Assembly (NCBI GenBank): GCA_013139345.1
Contig: WTAY01000234.1
Location: forward strand, 1 to 13,016
Direction of reading: 5' to 3'
DNA from: Methylophaga sp.
GTDB taxonomy: Bacteria > Pseudomonadota > Gammaproteobacteria > Nitrosococcales > Methylophagaceae
Length of the DNA: 13,016 nt
The translations under genes were made by a program, and so were the position numbers. Below are positions 8,525 to 13,016 of the stretch, in pieces. Under the pieces are notes generated by a model. It did no database searches. It had not been told where the DNA came from and worked only from the letters and a program-made list of their open reading frames with translations. The number at the start of each line of letters is the position of its first letter. Positions within the stretch are counted from its first letter, which is position 1.

Positions 8525-8664
8525 TCCTACGCATAAAGTGATGGGCTTCGCAAAAGGCGCTTATCTAAAGTAAAAATGCGACTCTATGTAAGTGTAAATT
8601 GATTCGCGTTGGGTAGATAACCTCATAGCTATCAATAAGCTTTATTCAAATTAATGTATGCCTA

Positions 8665-9723
8665 TTATTCATCAGAATGCCCTTCCTGATATTTTTGCCC
8701 AATGGCTAAAAATTGATCCATTGATGCAAGCATCAAATCAACTAACTCAGGATCGAAGTGTTTACCGCGTTGTTCTTTGAAAAAACTGAATATCTCATCT
8801 AAAGGCCAGGCCTTTTTATAACAGCGAGCGTGTCCAAGCGCATCAAACACATCGGCAATAGCAGTAACACGTCCGGCAAAGCTAATTTCTTTGCCCTTTA
8901 ATCCGCGCGGGTAGCCGCTACCATCCCATTTTTCATGATGTTCATGGGCAATGGTGGCCGCAGTTTTTAGTAAGGGCCGATGTGAAACGGATAGCATTTT
9001 ATAGCCTAGCTCACTGTGTGTTTGCATAACGCGCCACTCGTCGGCATCTAATTTTCCTGGTTTATGTAAGATATGATCAGCAATACCGACCTTGCCTATA
9101 TCATGCATAGGTGAGGCTTGTTTAATGATCCATGCATCTTCACTACCGGCTAAGTGTGCGAGTAAATAACAATATTCAGCAACTCGTTTAATATGTAAGC
9201 CCGTTTCATGGGAGCGCGTTTCACAGATTTCCCCCATAGTCATAATGGCTTCACGCTGTGTTTCGATAATTTCTTGGGTTAGTGCTTCTGCTTTTTCCAT
9301 GCCTAATTCAATTTTAGCCTCCATATCATTCTGATAGGCTTTTAATTGCACATGAGTAGAAACGCGCGCTTTGACTTCTTCAAATTGGAAAGGTTTGCTT
9401 ATATAGTCAAGGCCACCCACTTGAAAAGCTTTTAATTTGTTCTCAATATCGCTTAAAGCACTGATAAAAAGCACGGGGATATCTTTAGTCGAATGCTGAC
9501 TTTTTAGTATTCGACAAACCTCATAACCATCCATCTCCGGCATTTTAATGTCTAATAAAATAAGATCAGGTAATTGGTGTTCAACCGCTTTTAAAGCTAA
9601 TTTACCACTTGAGGCAGGGCGAACTTTATAACCGGCTTCTTTAAGGATATTTGACAGCAACTGAAGGTTTTCCAGTGTATCATCTACGATTAAAATATCT
9701 GCTGGCTGATTAGGATTTCGCAT
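8665..9723 (-). CDS. Response regulator with HD-GYP domain (c-di-GMP phosphodiesterase type)
   Basis: 352 residues. The N-terminal receiver (about 8-125) has D14/D15, phospho-acceptor D58 in LLDIKMPEMDG, and K110 in SKPF. A helical linker (about 130-160) leads to the HD-GYP domain (about 160-345): H177, H207-D208 in MHDIGK, H236, H260, H262/H263 and GYP at 270-272, followed by DVFDAL (291-296). All metal-binding and signature residues I can place are present. The fold is that of RpfG-type cytoplasmic enzymes that hydrolyse c-di-GMP and are controlled by receiver phosphorylation. The ATG at 9723 has only a weak ribosome binding site. A cognate kinase is not adjacent in its own operon; the hybrid kinase downstream is a candidate but already has its own receiver, so a phosphotransfer protein would be expected elsewhere. 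Confidence 0.93.
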   Translation of the reverse strand: MRNPNQPADILIVDDTLENLQLLSNILKEAGYKVRPASSGKLALKAVEHQLPDLILLDIKMPEMDGYEVCRILKSQHSTKDIPVLFISALSDIENKLKAFQVGGLDYISKPFQFEEVKARVSTHVQLKAYQNDMEAKIELGMEKAEALTQEIIETQREAIMTMGEICETRSHETGLHIKRVAEYCYLLAHLAGSEDAWIIKQASPMHDIGKVGIADHILHKPGKLDADEWRVMQTHSELGYKMLSVSHRPLLKTAATIAHEHHEKWDGSGYPRGLKGKEISFAGRVTAIADVFDALGHARCYKKAWPLDEIFSFFKEQRGKHFDPELVDLMLASMDQFLAIGQKYQEGHSDE

Positions 9724-9838
9724 GGTTTAGGTTCTATCCGTGAGATTTTAGATAATAGCGTAATCCATTCTATTAAAAAACCTAGGGTTTAGGCTAGTTA
9801 TTTAAAAAATAATTAATTCTTGGAATAAGAAAATCACT

Positions 9839-10048
9839 ATGAATTTAGGACAAAAGTTTATGAGCTCAGCGTTGAGCTGGTTGCTGGCGCTGTTAAAGGT
9901 CGTCGTTGTATTATTTGTTTTAGGCATTGCAAAAGTTATTTTGCGTACTAATCCAGACCTTGCTATTCCTGTGCTAGGGACTGCCACCATTCTATTTTTA
10001 CTATGGTATTTCGCACCGCAGATAAAGCGCTTTTTAAATAATGAGTGA
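9839..10048 (+). CDS. Small two-helix membrane protein of unknown function
   Basis: 69 residues on the strand opposite to its neighbours, divergent from the HD-GYP regulator with a 115-base shared upstream gap. Two hydrophobic helices are visible: about 10-33 (SALSWLLALLKVVVVLFVLG) and 43-60 (AIPVLGTATILFLLWYF). The tail QIKRFLNNE is basic then polar. A GGAATAAGA stretch 10 nt or so before the ATG is a weak ribosome binding site. I do not recognise a family. Coding status is supported by the clean two-helix topology, the Lys/Arg placement and a terminator behind it at 10190-10216. The minus-strand reading of the same bases makes no sensible protein. Confidence 0.65.
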   Translation: MNLGQKFMSSALSWLLALLKVVVVLFVLGIAKVILRTNPDLAIPVLGTATILFLLWYFAPQIKRFLNNE

Positions 10049-10245
10049 GCTAAATGAAAGTAATGTTTTGGGTGGCTGTTTTGGTGTGTACATCAGGGTT
10101 ATCTAACATGCGTTAATAGTTTTCCTTATCTAGAGGGTTGATTTATTTGAAAATTTTATATGGTCTATAAAGCTCTTCAATTAACGTATCCGAACATTGA
10201 AATATTCGGTTTTTTTAGCGTTAAATTAATTAGGCTAAATAAAGT
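10049..10245. other. Gap between the small membrane protein and the broken secreted-protein gene
   Basis: This stretch holds a 20-codon ATG frame at 10054-10116 (beginning MKVMFWVAVLV), which is hydrophobic at its start but too short to support as a gene. It also holds the terminator at 10190-10216. No convincing promoter for the pseudogene that follows was found. Otherwise the sequence is AT-rich without recognisable content. Confidence 0.4.
10190..10216 (+). terminator. Rho-independent terminator behind the small membrane protein
   Basis: CCGAA (10190-10194) pairs with TTCGG (10205-10209). Two further AT pairs lie inside a one-base mismatch, and a run of seven T follows (10210-10216). The orientation fits the end of the plus-strand transcript starting before 9839. 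The stem is short, so strength is uncertain. Confidence 0.55.
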
Positions 10246-10554
10246 ATGAGAAATTACTTCTTTTGGGTGCTGGATTACTTGTTTCTGCTATGAATGCTAA
10301 TGCAGCATGAGGCTCCATTTGTAGGAATTCGTCCAGCGATGGAAAAGTATCATATTATTGGTGATGAGCTTGCTTATCAATGTGGTGCTAAAACTATGTC
10401 TTAGCAACGTGTAAAGCAGAGTATATAGCGGATAAAGAAAATCCAATTGAGATGCTGTGCAGACTTAGAAGTAAAAGGGCCTTCTGAAGGTGCTGGTGGG
10501 TTTACTGTGAGTCAAGGCGGTGTTGTAACGGCTACTTGTAAAGCACCTAGATAA
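10246..10554 (+). pseudogene. Broken gene for a small secreted cysteine-containing protein (four frameshifts)
   Basis: No single frame is open, but successive frames join into one sensible protein of about 102 residues if four single-base indels are undone. (1) One base is missing just after the ATG (10249-10251), giving a signal peptide of the form MRKLLLLGAGLLVSA. (2) There is an extra T near 10308, after which the frame reads EAPFVGIRPAMEKYHI. (3) A base is missing near 10395, restoring KTYVLATCKAEYIADKENP. (4) There is an extra base near 10452-10455, after which the frame reads CADLEVKGPSEGAGGFTV and ends ATCKAPR with TAA at 10552-10554. The restored product has four Cys after a Sec signal peptide, and ATCKA occurs twice. 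I do not recognise the family. Decay is by indels rather than internal stop codons, so either the damage is recent or this stretch has sequencing errors. Confidence 0.72.
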
Positions 10555-10611
10555 CTTGCTTACTCGGTTTTTTATGGTGGTAAGTGATTTTCTGCTGTAA
10601 TAGGCTGAAAT

Positions 10612-10649
10612 AAAAAGGGGGAAGAGCAGGGATGCTCTTCCCCCTTTTT
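10612..10649. terminator. Strong bidirectional Rho-independent terminator
   Basis: A perfect 17-bp stem (10612-10628 with 10633-10649) closes on a GGGA loop. The outer five pairs are A5/T5, so a T run follows the GC-rich stem in both directions. It lies between the convergent plus-strand pseudogene (ending 10554) and the minus-strand yeeN-like gene (ending 10719) and can end both transcripts. Confidence 0.92.
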
Positions 10650-10718
10650 AATTATGCTTTGCAAAAAATAGAGCTTTGGAAATGATGGTTTTTCTGGTGT
10701 CAGAAGCGAAAGTTGGTC

Positions 10719-11435
10719 TTAATACTCCACGTCATAATATATATTCTGTACATCATCCAGGTCATTAAGCATATCTAAAAACTTCTCAAACATTTCTAAA
10801 TCTTCACCGCTGATAGGTTTCGTTATTTGCGGTAAAAATTGAATCTCATCCACTTCAAAGTCAATTTCCCCCAGAGCATCAATTAGCGCTTGTTTGGCCT
10901 TAAAATATTCAGCTTGAGGTGCAAATACTGTGATTTTACCGTCTTCGCTTTCAATATCTGAAACATCCACATCGGCCATAAGCAAGGCTTCGAGGATAGT
11001 TTCCTCATCATCATGCTTAAAGGAAAAGATAGCGGCATGATCAAACATGTGACTAGCAACGCCTTGAGTACCAATTTTACATTTTGATTTAGTAAAGCAC
11101 TGACGAACATCACCAAAAGTACGATTAGGGTTATCGGTCAGGCACTCAATAATAACCATGCTGCTACCGGGCCCAAAACCTTCATAGCGAGCAGGTGCAA
11201 AATCTTCACCGCCACCACCTTTGGCTTTTTCTATCGCTTTTTCAATGACGTGGCTAGGAACTTGGTCTTTTTTAGCGCGTTCAATCAAGCCGCGTAATGC
11301 TAAGTTGCCATCTGGGTCGAACCCGCCAGCTTTGGCGCACACGTAAATCTCACGACCATACTTGCTGTAGACTTTGGCTTTGGCATCTGACGTTTTTGCC
11401 ATTGAATCTTTACGGTTTGCGTAGGCTCTACCCAT
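10719..11435 (-). CDS. yeeN: YebC/TACO1-family protein, YeeN subgroup
   Basis: 238 residues, the same length as E. coli YeeN. Conserved blocks are visible in order: MGRAYANRK at the start, SKYGREIYVCAKAGG (24-38), IERAKKDQVPSHVIEKAI (51-68), KAKGGGGEDF (70-79), RYEGFGPGSS (82-91), DNPNRTFGDVR (100-110), then a C-terminal region ending LDDVQNIYYDVEY. The family was long annotated as transcriptional regulators; recent work on YebC and mitochondrial TACO1 points to a ribosome-associated role in relieving stalls, and I cannot tell which applies to this subgroup. The ATG at 11435 has a GGAG ribosome binding site 10 nt upstream. A possible promoter is TTTCCT, 17 bases, TAAAAT, upstream on the same strand. 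It is intact housekeeping sequence between two degraded stretches. Confidence 0.92.
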   Translation of the reverse strand: MGRAYANRKDSMAKTSDAKAKVYSKYGREIYVCAKAGGFDPDGNLALRGLIERAKKDQVPSHVIEKAIEKAKGGGGEDFAPARYEGFGPGSSMVIIECLTDNPNRTFGDVRQCFTKSKCKIGTQGVASHMFDHAAIFSFKHDDEETILEALLMADVDVSDIESEDGKITVFAPQAEYFKAKQALIDALGEIDFEVDEIQFLPQITKPISGEDLEMFEKFLDMLNDLDDVQNIYYDVEY

Positions 11436-11572
11436 GAGTTTGTTTCTCCACTAATAATGATGGTGTAATTCAATGAATTTTACAGGGAAATATTTTTTGA
11501 GGAAACCTTTAAACAGTTAAAGTGACAACTGAGGTGTTTTGATTTTTTGTGCGATACAAAAATAACAGGCAC

Positions 11573-11604
11573 AAATAAAGCCAGTCTAGGCTGGCTTTAT
11601 TTTT
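11573..11604. terminator. Rho-independent terminator behind the tRNA-Leu fragment
   Basis: A perfect 12-bp stem (11573-11584 with 11591-11602) with a 6-base loop has T-rich flanks on both strands. On the minus strand it sits about 10 nt beyond the CCA end of the tRNA-Leu fragment, the usual place for a tRNA gene terminator. It is probably the original terminator of the tRNA locus. Confidence 0.85.
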
Positions 11605-11612
11605 AGCTTCTA

Positions 11613-11668
11613 TGGTCGAGGGCTGGAATTGAACTGGCACTTCCGAAGAAACCGGGTTTTGAATCCCG
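11613..11668 (-). pseudogene. 3' fragment of tRNA-Leu(CAA), possible att site
   Basis: Read on the minus strand from 11668 to 11613: CGGG, then loop TTCAAAA with anticodon CAA at 11661-11659, then CCCGG. A class II variable arm follows (TTTC-TTCG-GAAG, 11651-11640), then a T arm with GTTCAATTCC, then CCTCGACCA. This order matches the anticodon-to-3'-end half of a leucine tRNA. The fragment is damaged: the T-stem 5' strand reads GCCAG where GCTGG would pair, and the acceptor side is 2 nt short before CCA. Bases beyond 11668 show no D arm or matching acceptor strand, so this is not a functional tRNA. Half-tRNAs with this boundary are typical displaced ends left by tRNA-targeting integrases; that origin is inference. 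Confidence 0.68.
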
Positions 11669-11844
11669 AAAAAAGATCTGTCAACTGATTACAATCGACG
11701 TTAATCCTGGCTATTAACGGAAATATCTTTAACGAACGCAGACAATTTATGTAGAATAATATCAACCACTCTGCGCAAGATTCACACAGGCTATAAATAA
11801 AGGTGTCGCTTAGAATGCCTAAATTACTCAAATGTTGATAGCTT
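11669..11844. other. Unassigned sequence between the tRNA fragment and the antitoxin remnant
   Basis: About 175 bases. A minus-strand open frame spans it but runs straight through the tRNA-like fragment, shows no family features and has an unusual run of Cys, Leu and Ile; I do not accept it as a gene. On the plus strand all frames are broken. No hairpin, repeat or promoter stands out. Confidence 0.4.
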
Positions 11845-12121
11845 TTAATTTGGAACAAGCTTTATTTCAACATGGCAGTCTACAGCTGTTGCATATTTAC
11901 GCAATGCGGCAAGAGAAAAGGGGGGGCACCGCGAGCTTCTAATCTTGCAATGGCAGGTGTTTAGTTCCCATACGGTTAGCCACTTCAGCCTGAGTAAGTC
12001 TCGCATTTAAGCGAGCTTCTAATAATTCATCAAACAAAGCGAATTCTTCTTCTAAAGCATCATATTCAGCTTGAACCTCAGGGGTGCTTAACATTTTGTT
12101 TTTGAGTTCATTATGCGTCAA
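11845..12121 (-). pseudogene. HigA-like XRE-family antitoxin gene with two frameshifts
   Basis: The first frame starts at TTG 12121 with MTHNELKNKMLSTPEVQAEY and reaches the first helix-turn-helix half (ARLTQAEVANRMGTK), then stops early at 11939. One base missing in the AAA run at 11962-11960 accounts for this. The shifted frame continues TPAIARLEARG and is broken again at a C7 run (G7 on the plus strand, 11920-11926). The third frame then reads FSLAALRKYATAVDCHVEI and KLVPN, ending at TAA 11847-11845. Joined, this is a protein of about 92 residues with the layout of HigA-type antitoxins: acidic N-terminus, HTH, then the LRKYA and CHVEIKLVP tail. Both lesions are at or beside homopolymers, so a sequencing error or slippage should be excluded before calling it dead. 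It overlaps the toxin remnant by 11 bp, as in an intact TA operon. Confidence 0.72.
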
Positions 12122-12224
12122 TATTGGCTTTTACCTCATTAATTCTTGATGTAGCGATTTTTAATTCTTTAGCAGGCGTATTTTGTGTTTTTTTACTGAA
12201 AGAATGTAACATCACAATCAAATT
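12111..12224 (-). pseudogene. C-terminal remnant of a HigB/Gp49-type toxin gene
   Basis: A 37-codon frame ends at TAA 12113-12111. It reads NLIVMLHSFSKKTQNTPAKE followed by a Lys/Ile-rich helix. The pattern hydrophobic strand, LHSFSKKTQ-x-TP-x-KE, then a C-terminal helix is the end of HigB/phage Gp49-like RelE-superfamily toxins (about 100-115 residues). The N-terminal two thirds is missing: the frame meets a TGA at 12251-12249, and the CDP-alcohol phosphatidyltransferase gene ends at 12265. The toxin is therefore non-functional. It precedes and overlaps the antitoxin remnant in toxin-first order, as usual for this family. A deletion or insertion junction is expected between 12225 and 12264. 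Confidence 0.7.
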
Positions 12225-12264
12225 AACGACTACGCATATTACCAAGTGTCATTGCACTGATTTT

Positions 12265-12921
12265 CTATAGTAACTTCAAGCCATAGATAGCAGTCATCCC
12301 AAGAGTATAACCAGCAAGAATATAAACATTTCGAGGGTTTCCCGATAATTTAGGCGTTTTAATTTGAGAAACATTCAAAAATGTTAGTGTTAGGCAGCTT
12401 GCATAAAGAATGTAAGAAAAAGTCTCTTGATTAAAAAACCCTGAAAATAGAACGATAAAAACAAGAATGATGCTGTTATTATCAAGTGCAAGACCTGTGT
12501 AGTGTTTGCCCCCAGCAAGACCAAAGGTACTAAAATAACTTAAACGTATGGCTGCACCGGCCATCATTAAAAAAGCACCTACTAAAAAAATAGCTTCAAA
12601 TTTTCCATAACTCAACAATAGAATAGCTGGTGTTACTCCATAGCTTACAATATCAATTAAGACATCAAGTTGACCGCCAAAAATGCCTTGCTGTTTAGTC
12701 CTGCCTTTCATGCTTCGTGCAATAAGCCCATCAGCCCAATCAAATGCAACAGCCCAAATCATACCAATCATAGTAATGGCATAAAAACCTAAAATACTAG
12801 TGTAAATTGCTAGTAGGGTACAAGCCAAACCAGCCAATGAGCAAAGGTTAGGAACATCATTGACATAAGAAAGTATGGTGCCTGGTTGTTCTTTATTGGG
12901 TAATGATTTTTCTGTTGTCAT
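12265..12921 (-). CDS. CDP-alcohol phosphatidyltransferase, probably phosphatidylserine-synthase-like
   Basis: 218 residues, integral membrane. The catalytic CDP-alcohol motif is present: D61-x2-D64-G65-x2-A68-R69, then G82-x3-D86-x3-D90. All the aspartates needed for metal and CDP-lipid binding are there. Between R69 and G82 there are 12 residues (including KGRTKQQ) instead of the usual 8, a spacing variant I associate with one branch of phosphatidylserine synthases. The following IVSYG and the N-terminal VPNLCSLAGL segment fit that subfamily too. About six hydrophobic helices are visible. It would transfer a phosphatidyl group from CDP-diacylglycerol to an alcohol; serine as acceptor is likely but not proven, and no decarboxylase gene is nearby. 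The ATG at 12921 has an AAGGAAG ribosome binding site just upstream. The gene is intact despite the degraded TA locus beside it. Confidence 0.88.
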   Translation of the reverse strand: MTTEKSLPNKEQPGTILSYVNDVPNLCSLAGLACTLLAIYTSILGFYAITMIGMIWAVAFDWADGLIARSMKGRTKQQGIFGGQLDVLIDIVSYGVTPAILLLSYGKFEAIFLVGAFLMMAGAAIRLSYFSTFGLAGGKHYTGLALDNNSIILVFIVLFSGFFNQETFSYILYASCLTLTFLNVSQIKTPKLSGNPRNVYILAGYTLGMTAIYGLKLL

Positions 12922-12963
12922 GATGCTTCCTTTAATTGCCCAATCTATTATGGCGTAAATGTT

Positions 12964-12993
12964 TCTATATGGTTGAATGTGCTATAGTAACAA
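12964..12993 (-). promoter_or_regulatory. Possible sigma-70 promoter of the phosphatidyltransferase gene
   Basis: On the minus strand TTGTTA (12993-12988) and TATAGA (12969-12964) are 18 bases apart, each 4/6 to consensus. This would give a leader of about 35 nt before the ATG at 12921. The match is modest, and the AT-rich region gives chance hits. Confidence 0.35.
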
Positions 12994-13000
12994 GATCATT

Positions 13001-13016
13001 AAAGGGTTTAAAGGGT
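13001..13016. repeat. Short direct repeat AAAGGGT at the window edge
   Basis: AAAGGGT occurs at 13001-13007 and 13010-13016, separated by TT. It is cut by the window end, so I cannot tell whether it is part of a longer tandem array or a regulator site upstream of the phosphatidyltransferase gene. Confidence 0.3.

Noticed and set aside
8561..8620. 7-bp inverted repeat TTATCTA/TAGATAA and a GATGGGCTTCGC stretch upstream of the hydrolase
   Set aside because: Short arms 46 bases apart in AT-rich sequence; it resembles the MITE-like interior only loosely and is not enough to call a second element or an operator.
10054..10116. 20-codon hydrophobic frame behind the small membrane protein
   Set aside because: Too short to separate from chance; there is no lipobox or family signal, and only weak ribosome binding site support.
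11507..11522. 6-bp inverted repeat CTTTAA/TTAAAG upstream of the yeeN-like gene
   Set aside because: AT-rich, short and with no T run; it is as likely chance as an operator.
11610..11858. 82-codon minus-strand open frame
   Set aside because: It runs through the tRNA-Leu fragment and the end of the antitoxin remnant, has no family features and no supported start.
11939..12121. 60-residue protein as a complete small gene
   Set aside because: It ends in the middle of a helix-turn-helix domain, and the rest of the domain continues in the other frames, so it is the front part of a frameshifted antitoxin.

Overview
The window looks like a piece of an AT-rich gammaproteobacterial chromosome. The evidence is the gene content: a YbaN/DUF454 protein, a YeeN-type member of the YebC family, several c-di-GMP enzymes and hybrid two-component proteins. 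A methanotroph-like or marine gammaproteobacterium would fit, but no marker in the window fixes the genus. Almost every gene is on the minus strand, so transcription runs from high to low coordinates.

Positions 1-9723 form a signalling block. In transcription order it holds: a REC/HD-GYP response regulator (c-di-GMP phosphodiesterase type); a secreted serine hydrolase of the class C beta-lactamase family; a periplasmic solute-binding protein (SBP-A) 14 nt behind it; a 158-bp MITE-like inverted-repeat element; a second solute-binding protein (SBP-B); a hybrid histidine kinase starting 7 nt after SBP-B; an SBP-TM-PAS-GGDEF-EAL protein with both catalytic motifs and the I-site intact; and the start of a ybaN-like gene cut by the window edge. 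Three solute-binding domains with no ABC permease or ATPase suggest sensing rather than uptake. My working model, which is inference, is a periplasmic ligand-sensing module feeding a phosphorelay and c-di-GMP turnover, with the hydrolase possibly producing or removing the ligand.

Positions 9724-10718 hold a small two-helix membrane protein on the plus strand, a terminator behind it, a secreted cysteine-containing protein gene broken by four single-base indels, and a perfect 17-bp bidirectional terminator. An intact YeeN-type gene follows at 10719-11435.

Positions 11436-12264 are an accessory scar. They hold a strong terminator, a damaged 3' fragment of a tRNA-Leu(CAA) gene that resembles an integrative-element attachment site, about 175 bases of unassigned sequence, and the remains of a HigB/HigA-type toxin-antitoxin pair. 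The antitoxin has two frameshifts at or beside homopolymers, and only the C-terminal 37 residues of the toxin are left. The window ends with an intact CDP-alcohol phosphatidyltransferase gene and its upstream region.

I found no CRISPR array, rRNA, complete tRNA, transposase or integrase. The most interesting items are the transporter-less multi-SBP signalling cluster and the tRNA-fragment/toxin-antitoxin scar.
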